DNA of 64,000 nt from Plazaster borealis (Eukaryota; Echinodermata; Asteroidea; Forcipulatida; Labidiasteridae): assembly GCA_021014325.1 (NCBI GenBank), contig JAJGQC010000473.1, positions 1 to 64,000 on the forward strand. The letters are read 5' to 3'. The notes under the pieces were generated by a model. That model ran no database searches and was not told where the DNA came from. It worked only from the letters and a program-made list of their open reading frames with translations. A program made the translations under genes and the position numbers. Shown in pieces: positions 1-10,520 of the stretch (position 1 is the stretch's first letter; each line of letters begins with the position of its first letter).

Positions 1-305
1 ACCTCCATGCATGTATTAACGATACAAAAGTTACAATGCCTTTCCTAATCGTACATAAAACGTCCGTTTTCTTACTCACCTGGGGGTTTCAGCACACAAC
101 ATGAACATAGCGCAGGATGACGGACCCACATGTGATTCTGTCAATTCCACATTTTATAATCGTGCTCTTATTTAGCTTTATTTGTGGGAAATTGTATCGT
201 TGAAATCCAAAAAATATTTTGTTTTGGAGTGACTGAATTGTTGATCGACCCTTGACCATGCTGCTTGGACACTATCGATAAGTAAGGTCACGAAGGTGAC
301 GTCAT
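1..305. other. unassigned left-edge sequence
   Basis: No coding potential, RNA gene or repeat recognised. A CRE-like TGACGTCA octamer occurs near 298, just before the CCAAT module. Its use is unknown. Confidence 0.3.
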
Positions 306-420
306 CCTCAACATCGGTCGGTGATTGGTCTGTTGAGCAAAGGCCTGCTCAACTTTGCTCAACGGAGCTCACTGGTTGACCTGTTGATGAGGGGAAGCTG
401 TGTGCTCAACTGCATGCGTG
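306..420 (+). promoter_or_regulatory. CTCAAC/CCAAT repeat module, left copy
   Basis: Degenerate tandem units beginning CTCAAC and containing GATTGGTCTGTTGAG, an inverted CCAAT box of the kind bound by NF-Y. Related 42-bp units occur in better order at 39704-39826, directly upstream of the transposase-like gene on the other side of the 5S block. Here the module lies about 225 bp upstream of the leader ATG of the 2A-PHD ORF. The repeat structure is seen directly; the promoter role is inferred from CCAAT boxes and position. Confidence 0.4.
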
Positions 421-621
421 GCTGGCGGACGTGTCCCTTTTTCGCTCTCCGATCGGAGCGTTTTGTATCCGTTTTTATCTCCTTTTTTAATAAGCATCCG
501 CTCTTTTAATCTGTCTGAATATATTCTTTTAAACCTTGTTGTTCCCGTTCGTGCTTTTTGTGTGAGTTTTGATATTGACGTCTTCGTGAATGTTTGATGT
601 ATTTTTGTTGACCGTGATACT

Positions 622-1179
622 GTGATACAAGCCAACCACCATAATGGATCTGCGTCATACAGTACTTGGATTTCTTACACTTTATTCGCTGCTCGTCAGG
701 ACCTTGGATGCAACTTCTCGTGCACCATATCAAATTCTACCTCAGCAAGATGTGAAATCTACTCTCGGGTGAGTTTGTTCCATGCTTTTGTCAAATTCCG
801 TCCAGAAGCTTCACACAAACTAAGGCTAAGCAACCTAAAAAAGTATACTCTGACTCAAATTGCTCTTATTTTGTTAATCTCTGGCGACGTCTATTCAAAC
901 CCCGGCCCCAGAACAACAAAAGCACCTAATTATCCATGTGGGGTTTGTGGGAAAAGCGTAAACTCAAATCATAAGGCTATGGAATGCGAGGATTTCCAAG
1001 TATGGTACCACAACAAATGCGTCGACATGAGTGACTGCCTTTACCAAGTCCATGCCCAGCATAGTTCCTACGTATGGGTGTGCTACAAGTGTGGTTTACC
1101 GAACTTCACAAATTCGTCCCTTTTTGTGAGCTTTGATGTGTCAAACCCTTTTAACAGTTTAAGCACTGACCCCCTGAGT
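622..1179 (+). mobile_element. 5' part of a non-LTR retrotransposon ORF1: 2A-like motif plus PHD finger, cut off by the 5S array
   Basis: The open frame carries LILLISGDVYSNPGP (about 865-911), which fits the 2A ribosome-skipping signature ending NPGP. It has Tyr where most 2A peptides have Glu. A PHD-type zinc finger follows (about 937-1100): CGVCGK, then a Cys, WYHNKC, and a closing WVCYKC, giving the C4-H-C3 order. 2A followed by PHD is known at the N-terminus of ORF1 of CR1-like non-LTR elements in sea urchins and other invertebrates. This frame has no ATG before the 2A motif. A separate leader ATG at 644 is in another frame and would join through one missing base in the GGG at 767-769, or through splicing. 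Reading runs into the 5S array at 1180 and no reverse transcriptase follows, so the element is truncated. It could instead be a host gene sharing this module. Confidence 0.7.
644..768 (+). CDS. signal-peptide-like leader segment upstream of the 2A-PHD frame
   Basis: The ATG sits in a good context (ACCATAATGG). It is followed by a hydrophobic stretch (VLGFLTLYSLLV) and a small-residue region consistent with a signal peptide. The frame stops at 770-772, but the sequence CGG|GTGAGT is a consensus 5' splice site. A matching 3' site (CCCCAG at 906-911) would join this segment in frame to the PHD finger and remove the 2A motif. Without splicing, one extra G at 767-769 would join it to the 2A frame. 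N-terminal 2A sequences next to signal-like leaders have been described in sea urchin. Which reading is real cannot be decided here. Confidence 0.4.
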
Positions 1180-1280
1180 GTCTACGGTCATACGTCGTCT
1201 GATCGCCGAAGTTAAGCAGCGTCTGGCTCGCTCAGTACTTGGACGGGAGACCTCCTTGGAATAACAGGTGCCGTAGACAT
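1180..1280 (+). rRNA. 5S rRNA, first copy, internally deleted
   Basis: It starts at 5S nucleotide +1, directly against retrotransposon-like sequence with no upstream spacer. It lacks about 19 nt after GTCTACGGTCATAC. The following spacer is also shortened. Probably not functional. Confidence 0.8.
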
Positions 1281-1311
1281 TCTAAAATTGACACTTTTGA
1301 GTTAACATATT

Positions 1312-1431
1312 GTCTACGGTCATACTACGTTGAAAACACCGGTTCTCGTCTGATCATCGAAGTTAAGCAGCGTCTGGCCCACTCAGTACTTGGACGGGAG
1401 ACCTCCTTGGAATAATGGGTGCCGTAGACAT
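1312..1431 (+). rRNA. 5S rRNA, first full-length copy
   Basis: 120 nt with an 8-bp perfect terminal helix (GTCTACGG/CCGTAGAC). The internal promoter A-box region is GAAGTTAAGCAGCGTC and the C-box region is TACTTGGACGGGAGACC. The Pol III terminator TTTT begins about 8 nt downstream. The copy carries the CCCACTC variant in the helix V strand. Confidence 0.85.
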
Positions 1432-3087
1432 TCTCATCTTTTGTTTTCTTGATACGACTGTTAGAAATCTAAAATTGACACTGAAGACGCATATTGAGTT
1501 AGCATATTGTCTATGGTCATACTATGTTGAAAACACCGGTTCTCGTCTGATCATCGAAGTTAAGCAGCGTCTGGCCCGCTCAGTACTTTGACGGGAGACC
1601 TCCTTGGAATAACGGGTGCCGTAGACATTTGCATCTTTTGTTTTCTTGATACGACTGTTAGAAATCTAAATTTGATACTGAAGACCGTATATTGAGTTAG
1701 CATATAGTCTACGGTCATACTACGTTGAAAACACCGGTTCTCGTCTGATCACCGAAGTTAAGCAGCGTATGGCCTGCTCAGTACTTGGACGGGAGACCTC
1801 CTTGGAATAACGGGTGCCGTAGACATTTGCATCTTTTGTTTTCTTGATACAACTGTTAGAAATCTAAATTTGACACTGAAGACCGCATATTGAGTTAGCA
1901 TATTGTCTACGGTCATACTACGTTGAAAACACCGGTTCTCGTCTGATCACCGAAGTTAAGCAGCGTCTGGCCCTCTCAGTACTTGGACGGGAGACCTCCT
2001 TGGAATAACGGGTGCCGTAGACATTCTCATCTTTTGTTTTCTTGATACAACTGTTAGAAATCTAAATTTGACACTGAAGACCGCATATTGAGTTACCATA
2101 TTGTCTACGGTCATACTACGTTGAAAACACCGGTTCTCGTCTGATCACCAAAGTTAAGCAGCGTCTGGCCCTCTCAGTACTTGGACGGGAGACCTCCTTG
2201 GAATAACGGGTGCCGTAGACATTCTCATCTTTTGTTTTCTTGATACAACTGTTAGAAATCTAAATTTGACACTGAAGACCACATATTGAGTTAGCACATT
2301 GTCTACGGTCATACTACGTTGAAAACACCGGTTCTTGTCTGATCACCGAAGTTAAATTGCGTCTGGCCCGCTCAGTACTTGGACGGGAGACCTCCTTGGA
2401 ATAACGGGTGCCGTAGACATTCTTATCTTTTCTTTTCTTGATACGACTGTTAAAAATCTAAATTTGACACTGAAGACCGCATATTGAGTTAGCATACTGT
2501 CTACGGTCATACTACGTTGAAAACACCGGTTCTCGTCTGATCACCGAAGTTAAGCAGCGTCTGGCCCTCTCAGTACTTGGACGGGAGACCTCCTTGGAAT
2601 AACGGGTGCCGTAGACATTTGCATCTTTTGTTTTCTTGATACGACTGTTAGAAATCTAAATTTGACACTGAAGACCGCATATTGAGTTAGCATATTGTCT
2701 ACGGTCATACTACGTTGAAAACACCGGTTCTCGTCTGATCACCGAAGTTAAGCAGCATCTGGCCCTCTCAGTACTTGGACGGGAGACCTCCTTGGAATAA
2801 CGGGTGCCGTAGACATTCTTTTGTTTTCTTGATACAACTGTTAGAAATCTAAATTTGACACTGAAGACCGCATATTGAGTTAGCATATTGTCTACGGTCA
2901 TACTACGTTGAAAACACCGGTTCTCGTCTGATCACCGAAGTTAAGCTGCATCTGGCTCGCTCAGTACTTGGACAGGAGACCTCTGTGGAATAATGGGTGC
3001 CGTAGACATTTTCATCTTTTGTTTTCTTGATATGACTGTTAGAAATCTAAAATTGACACTGAAGACCGCATATTGAGTTAGCATATT

Positions 3088-3140
3088 GTCTACGGTCATA
3101 CTACGTTGAAAACACGTTGAATAACGGGTGCCGTAGACAT
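3088..3140 (+). rRNA. 5S rRNA, 53-nt deletion copy
   Basis: Both ends of the gene are kept, but about 67 internal nucleotides are missing (GAAAACAC joined to GTTGAATAACGGG). The internal promoter is lost, so it cannot be transcribed by the normal 5S route. An identical deletion copy lies at 5228-5280, 2,140 bp away, within a duplicated block. Confidence 0.85.
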
Positions 3141-5227
3141 TCTCATCTTTTGTTTTCTTGATACAACTGTTAGAGATCTAAATTTGACACTGAAGACCGC
3201 ATATTGAGTTAGCATATTGTCTACGGTCATACTACGTTGAAAACACCGGTTCTCGTCTGATCACCGAAGTTAAGCAGCGTCAGGCCCACTCAGTACTTGG
3301 ATGGGAGACCTCCTTGGAATAACGGGTGCCGTAGACATTTGCATCTTTTGTTTTCTTGATACGACTGTTAAAAATCTAAATTTGACACTGAAGACCGCAT
3401 ATTGAGTTAGCATATTGTCTTTGGTCATACTACGTTGAAAACACCGGTTCTTGTCTGATCACCGAAGTTAAGCTGCGTCTGGCCTGCTCAGTACTTGGAC
3501 GGGAGACCTCCTTGGAATAACGGGTGCCGTAGACATTCTCATCTTTTGTTTTCTTGATACAACTGTTAGAAATCTAAATTCGCAATGAAGACTGCATATT
3601 GAGTTAGCATATTGTCTACGGTCATACTATGTTGAAAACACCGGTTCTCGTCTGATCACCGAAGTTAAGCAGCGTCTGGCCCTCTCAGTACTTGGACGGG
3701 AGACCTCCTTGGAATAACGGGTGCTGTAGACATTCTCATCTTTTGTTTTCTTGATACAACTGTTAGAAATCTAAATTTGACACTGAAGACCGCATATTGA
3801 GTTAGCATATTGTCTACGGTCATACTACATTGAAAACACCGGTTCTCGTCTGATCACCGAAGTTAAGCAGCGTCTGGCCCGCTCAGTACTTGGACGGGAG
3901 ACCTCCTTGGAATAACGGGTGCCGTAGACATTCTTATCTTTTGTTTTCTTGATACAACTGTTAGAAATCTAAATTTGACACTGAAGACCGCATATTGAGT
4001 TAGCATATTGTCTACGGTCATACTACGTTGAAAACACCGGTTCTCGTCTGATCACCGAAGTTAAGCTGCGTCATCTTGGAAGGGAGACCTCCTTGGAATA
4101 ACGGGTGCCGTAGACATTCTCATCTTTTGTTTTCTTGATACAACTGTTAGAAATCTAAATTTGACACTAAAGACCGCATATTGAGTTAGCATATTGTCTA
4201 CGGTCATACTACGTTGAAAACACCGGTTCTCGTCTGATCACCGAAGTTAAGCAGCGTCTGGCTCGCTCAGTACTTGGACGGGAGACCTCCTTGGAATAAT
4301 GGGTGCCGTAGATTTAAGCAGCGTCTGGCCCTCTCAGTACTTGGACGGGAGACCTCCTTGGAATAACGGGTGCCGTAGACATTCTCATCTTTTGTTTTCT
4401 TGATACAACTGTTAGAAATCTAAATTTGACACTGAAGACCGCATATTGAGTTAGCATATTGTCTACGGTCATACTACGTTCTCGTCTGATCACCGAAGTT
4501 AAGCAGCGTCTGGACCGCTCAGTACTTGGACGGGAGACCTCCTTGGAATAACGGGTGCCGTAGACATTTGCATCTTTTGTTTTCTTGATACGACTGTTAG
4601 AAATCTAAATTTGACACTGAAGACCACATATTGAGTTAGCATATTGTCTACGGTCATACTACGTTGAAAACACCGGTTCTCGTCTGATCACCGAAGTTAA
4701 GCAGCGTCTGGCCCTCTCAGTACTTGGAAGGGAGACCTCCTTGGAATAACGGGTGCCGTAGACATTCTCATCTTTTGTTTTCTTGATACAACTGTTAGAA
4801 ATCTAAATTTGACACTGAAGACCGCATATTGAGTTAGCATATTGTCTACGGTCATACTACGTTGAAAACACCGGTTCTCGTCTGATCACCGAAGTTAAGC
4901 TGCGTCATCTTGGAAGGGAGACCTCCTTGGAATAACGGGTGCCGTAGACATTCTCATCTTTTGTTTTCTTGATACAACTGTTAGAGATCCAAATTTGACA
5001 CTGAAGACCGCATATTGAGTTAGCATATTGTCTACGGTCATACTACGTTGAAAACACCGGTTCTCGTCTGATCACCGAAGTTAAGCAGCGTCAGGCCCAC
5101 TCAGTACTTGGATGGGAGACCTCTGTGGAATAATGGGTGCCGTAGACATTTTCATCTTTTGTTTTCTTGATATGACTGTTAGAAATCTAAAATTGACACT
5201 GAAGACCGCATATTGAGTTAGCATATT

Positions 5228-5280
5228 GTCTACGGTCATACTACGTTGAAAACACGTTGAATAACGGGTGCCGTAGACAT
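5228..5280 (+). rRNA. 5S rRNA, second 53-nt deletion copy
   Basis: Same internal deletion as the copy at 3088 and embedded in the same order of neighbours, so it arose by duplication of a block rather than by an independent deletion. Confidence 0.85.
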
Positions 5281-7996
5281 TCTCATCTTTTGTTTTCTTG
5301 ATACAACTGTTAGAAATCTAAATTTGACACTGAAGACCGCATATTGAGTTAGCATATTGTCTACGGTCATACTACGTTGAAAACACCGGTTCTCGTCTGA
5401 TCACCGAAGTTAAGCAGCGTCAGGCCCACTCAGTACTTGGATGGGAGACCTCCTTGGAATAACGGGTGCCGTAGACATTTGCATCTTTTGTTTTCTTGAT
5501 ACGACTGTTAAAAATCTAAATTTGACACTGAAGACCGCATATTGAGTTAGCATATTGTCTTTGGTCATACTACGTTGAAAACACCGGTTCTTGTCTGATC
5601 ACCGAAGCTAAGCTGCGTCTGGCCTGCTCAGTACTTGGACGGGAGACCTCCTTGGAATAACGGGTGCCGTAGACATTCTCATCTTTTGTTTTCTTGATAC
5701 AACTGTTAGAAATCTAAATTCGCAATGAAGACTGCATATTGAGTTAGCATATTGTCTACGGTCATACTATGTTGAAAACACCGGTTCTCGTCTGATCACC
5801 GAAGTTAAGCAGCGTCTGGCCCTCTCAGTACTTGGACGGGAGACCTCCTTGGAATAACGGGTGCCGTAGACATTTGCATCTTTTGTTTTCTTGATACGAC
5901 TGTTAGAAATCTAAATTTGACACTGAAGACCGCATATTGAGTTAGCATATTGTCTTTGGTCATACTACGTTGAAAACACCGGTTCTCGTCTGATCACCGA
6001 AGTTAAGCTGCGTCTGGCCTGCTCAGTACTTGGACGGGAGACCTCCTTGGAATAACGGGTGCCGTAGACATTCTCATCTTTTGTTTTCTTGATACAACTG
6101 TTAGAAATCTAAATTTGACACTGAAGACCGCATATTGAGTTAGCATATTGTCTACGGTCATACTATGTTGAAAACACCGGTTCTCGTCTGATCACCGAAG
6201 TTAAGCAGCGTCTGGCCCTCTCAGTACTTGGACGGGAGACCTCCTTGGAATAACGGGTGCCGTAGACATTCTCATCTTTTGTTTTCTTGATACAACTGTT
6301 AGAAATCTAAATTTGACACTGAAGACCGCATATTGAGTTAGCATATTGTCTACGGTCATACTACATTGAAAACACCGGTTCTCGTCTGATCACCGAAGTT
6401 AAGCAGCGTCTGGCCCGCTCAGTACTTGGACGGGAGACCTCCTTGGAATAACGGGTGCCGTAGACATTCTTATCTTTTGTTTTCTTGATACAACTGTTAG
6501 AAATCTAAATTTGACACTGAAGACCGCATATTGAGTTAGCATATTGTCTACGGTCATACTACGTTGAAAACACCGGTTCTCGTCTGATCACCGAAGTTAA
6601 GCTGCGTCTGGCCCTCTCAGTACTTGGACGGGAGACCTCCTTGGAATAACGGGTGCCGTAGACATTCTCATCTTTTGTTTTCTTGATACAACTGTTAGAA
6701 ATCTAAATTTGACACTGAAGACCGCATATTGAGTTAGCATATTGTCTACGGTCATACTACGTTGAAAACACCGGTTCTCGTCTGATCACCGAAGTTAAGC
6801 AGTGTCTGGCCCGCTCAGTACTTGGACGGGAGACCTCCTTGGAATAATGGGTGCCGTAGATTTAAGCAGCGTCTGGCCCTCTCAGTACTTGGACGGGAGA
6901 CCTCCTTGGAATAACGGGTGCCGTAGACATTCTTATCTTTTGTTTTCTTGATACAACTGTTAGAAATCTAAATTTGACACTGAAGACCGCATATTGAGTT
7001 AGCATATTGTCTACGGTCATACTACGTTGAAAACACCGGTTCTCGTCTGATCACCGAAGTTAAGCAGCGTCTGGCCCGCTCAGTACTTGGACGGGAGACC
7101 TCCTTGGAATAACGGGTGCCGTAGACATTTGCATCTTTTGTTTTCTTGATACGACTGTTAGAAATCTAAATTTGACACTGAAGACCACATATTGAGTTAG
7201 CATATTGTCTACGGTCATACTACGTTGAAAACACCGGTTCTCGTCTGATCACCGAAGTTAAGCAGCGTCTGGCCCTCTCAGTACTTGGAAGGGAGACCTC
7301 CTTGGAATAACGGGTGCCGTAGACATTCTCATCTTTTGTTTTCTTGATACAACTGTTAGAAATCTAAATTTGACACTGAAGACCGCATATTGAGTTAGCA
7401 TATTGTCTACGGTCATACTACGTTGAAAACACCGGTTCTCGTCTGATCACCGAAGTTAAGCAGCGTCAGGCCCACTCAGTACTTGGATGGGAGACCTCCT
7501 TGGATATCGGTGCCGTAGACATTCTTATCTTTTGTTTTCTTGATACGACTGTTAGAAATCTAAATTTGACACTGAAGACCGCATATTGAGTTAGCATATT
7601 GTCTACGGTCATACTACGTTGAAAACACCGGTTCTCGTCTGATCACCAAAGTTAAGCAGCGTCTGGCCCGCTCAGAACTTGGACGGGAGTCCTCCTTGGA
7701 ATAACGGGTGCCGTATACATTCTCATCCTTTGTTTTCTTGATACGACTGTTAGAAATCTAAATTTGACACTGAAGACCGCATATTGAGTTAGCATATTGT
7801 CTACGGTCATACTACGTTGAAAACACCGGTTCTCGTCTGATCACTGAAGTTAAGCAGCGTCTGGCCCGCTCAGTACTTGGACGGGAGACCTCCTTGGAAT
7901 AACGGGTGCCGTAGACATTCTCATCTTTTGTTTTCTTGATACAACTGTTAGAAATCTAAATTTGACACTGAAGACCGCATATTGAGTTAGCATATT

Positions 7997-8116
7997 GTCT
8001 ACGGTCATACTACGTTGAAAACACCGGTTCTCGTCTGATCACCGAAGTTAAGCTGCGTCTGGCCCGCTCAGTACTTGGAAGGGAGACCTCCTTGGAATAA
8101 CGGGTGCCGTAGACAT
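7997..8116 (+). rRNA. 5S rRNA, typical array member
   Basis: A representative consensus-like copy. Strongly conserved 5S features are present: the loop E strands (AGTAC and GAATA) and the intact box A region. It differs from the usual animal 5S in the helix IV 3' strand (CCTCCTTGG where CCGCCTGGG is usual) and in helix V (AACGGG where ACCGGG is usual). Followed by TCTCATCTTTTGTTTTC. Confidence 0.85.
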
Positions 8117-10115
8117 TCTCATCTTTTGTTTTCTTGATACAACTGTTAGAAATCTAAATTTGACACTGAAGACCGCATATTGAGTTAGCATATTGTCTAC
8201 GGTCATACTACGTTGAAAACACCGGTTCTCGTCTGATCACCGAAGTTAAGCAGCGTCTGGCCCGCTCAGTACTTGGACGGGAGACCTCCTTGGAATAACG
8301 GGTGCCGTAGACATTCTTATCTTTTGTTTTCTTGATACAACTGTTAGAAATCTAAATTTGACACTGAAGACCGCATATTGAGTTAGCATATTGTCTACGG
8401 TCATACTACGTTGAAAACACCGGTTCTCGTCTGATCACCGAAGTTAAGCAGCGTCTGGCCCGCTCAGTACTTCAGGGAGACCTCCTTGGAATAACGGGTG
8501 CCGTAGACATTTGCATCTTTTGTTTTCTTGATACGACTGTTAGAAATCTAAATTTGACACTGAAGACCACATATTGAGTTAGCATATTGTCTACGGTCAT
8601 ACTACGTTGAAAACACCGGTTCTCGTCTGATCACCGAAGTTAAGCAGCGTCTGGCCCTCTCAGTACTTGGAAGGGAGACCTCCTTGGAATAACGGGTGCC
8701 GTAGACATTCTCATCTTTTGTTTTCTTGATACAACTGTTAGAAATCTAAATTTGACACTGAAGACCGCATATTGAGTTAGCATATTGTCTACGGTCATAC
8801 TACGTTGAAAACACCGGTTCTCGTCTGATCACCGAAGTTAAGCTGCGTCTGGCCCGCTCAGTACTTGGACGGGAGACCTCCTTGGAATAACGGGTGCCGT
8901 AGACATTCTCATCTTTTGTTTTCTTGATACAACTGTTAGAAATCTAAATTTGACACTGAAGACCGCATATTGAGTTAGCATATTGTCTACGGTCATACTA
9001 CGTTGAAAACACCGGTTCTCGTCTGATCACCGAAGTTAAGCAGCATCAGGCCCACTCAGTACTTGGATGGGAGACCTCCTTGGAATAACGGGTGCCGTAG
9101 ACATTCTTATCTTTTGTTTTCTTGATACGACTGTTAGAAATCTAAATTTGACACTGAAGACTGCATATTGAGTTAGCATATTGTCTACGGTCATACTACG
9201 TTGAAAACACCGGTTCTCGTCTGATCACCGAAGTTAAGCAGCGTCTGGCCCGCTCAGAACTTGGACGAGGTCCTCCTTGATATAACGGGTGCCGTAGACA
9301 TTCTCATCTTTTGTTTTCTTGATACGACTGTTAGAAATCTAAATTTGACACTGAAGACCGCATATTGAGTTAGCATATTGTCTACGGTCATACTACGTTG
9401 AAAACACCGGTTCTCGTCTGATCACTGAAGTTAAGCAGCGTCTGGCCCGCTCAGTACTTGGACGGGAGACCTCCTTGGAATAACGGGTGCCGTAGACATT
9501 CTCATCTTTTGTTTTCTTGATACAACTGTTAGAAATCTAAATTTGACACTGAAGACCGCATATTGAGTTAGCATATTGTCTACGGTCATACTACGTTGAA
9601 AACACCGGTTCTCGTCTGATCACCGAAGTTAAGCAGCATCAGGCCCACTCAGTACTTGGATGGGAGACCTCCTTGGAATAACGGGTGCCGTAGACATTCT
9701 TATCTTTTGTTTTCTTGATACGACTGTTAGAAATCTAAATTTGACACTGAAGACCACATATTGAGTTAGCATATTGTCTACGGTCATACTACGTTGAAAA
9801 CACTGGTTCTCGTCTGATCACCGAAGTTAAGCAGCGTCTGGCCCGCTCAGAACTTGGACGGGAGTCCTTCTTGATATAACGGGTGCCGTAGACATTCTCA
9901 TCCTTTGTTTTCTTGATACGACTGTTAGAAATCTAAAGACCGCACCGGTTCTCGTCGGATCACCGAAGTTAAGCAGCGTCTGGCCCTCTCAGTACTTGGA
10001 CGGGAGACCTCCTTGGAATAACGGGTGCCGTAGACATTTGCATCTTTTGTTTTCTTGATACGACTGTTAGAAATCTAAATTTGACACTAAAGACCGCATA
10101 TTGAGTTAGCATATT

Positions 10116-10157
10116 GTCTACGGTCATACTACGTTGAATAACGGGTGCCGTAGACAT
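10116..10157 (+). rRNA. 5S rRNA, 42-nt deletion copy
   Basis: The 5' terminal stretch to TACGTTGA is joined directly to ATAACGGGTGCCGTAGACAT. The internal control region is absent. Flanking spacers are normal. Confidence 0.8.
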
Positions 10158-10520
10158 TCTCATCTTTTGTTTTCTTGATACAACTGTTAGAAACCTAAAT
10201 TTGACACTGAAGACCGCATATTGAGTTAGCATATTGTCTACGGTCATACTACGTTGAAAACACCGGTTCTCGTCTGATCACCGAAGTTAAGCAGCGTCTG
10301 GCCCGCTCAGTACTTGGACGGGAGACCTCCTTGGAATAACGGGTGCCGTAGACATTCTCATCTTTTGTTTTCTTGATACAACTGTTAGAAATCTAAATTT
10401 GACACTGAAGACCGCATATTGAGTTAGCATATTGTCTACGGTCATACTACGTTGAAAACACCGGTTCTCGTCTGATCACATATTGTCAGATTCTCACCGG
10501 TTCTCGTCTGATAGCATATT

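Larger units (their letters stand above)
1180..10520 (+). repeat. 5S rRNA gene tandem array, left third
   Basis: Head-to-tail 198-bp units: 120-nt 5S-like region (GTCTACGG ... CCGTAGACAT), terminator CTTTTGTTTTC about 10 nt after the gene end, and a spacer ending GAGTTAGCATATT. 5S 5' ends are at 1180, 1312, 1509, 1707, 1905, 2103, 2301, 2499, 2697, 2890, 3088, 3219, 3417, 3614, 3812, 4010, 4196, 4461, 4646, 4844, 5030, 5228, 5359, 5557, 5754, 5952, 6150, 6348, 6546, 6744, 7009, 7207, 7405, 7601, 7799, 7997, 8195, 8393, 8589, 8787, 8985, 9183, 9380, 9578, 9776, 10116, 10236 and 10434. Partial units without a 5' end are fused at about 4311-4382 and 6860-6928. A unit lacking its upstream spacer and 5' end ends at 10037. 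Confidence 0.93.

Noticed and set aside
9969..10247. - strand open frame opposite the 5S units (also at 2710-2901 and 20838-21038)
   Set aside because: Antisense reading of the 5S unit and its spacer, repeated wherever stop codons happen to be absent; no codon or domain support.
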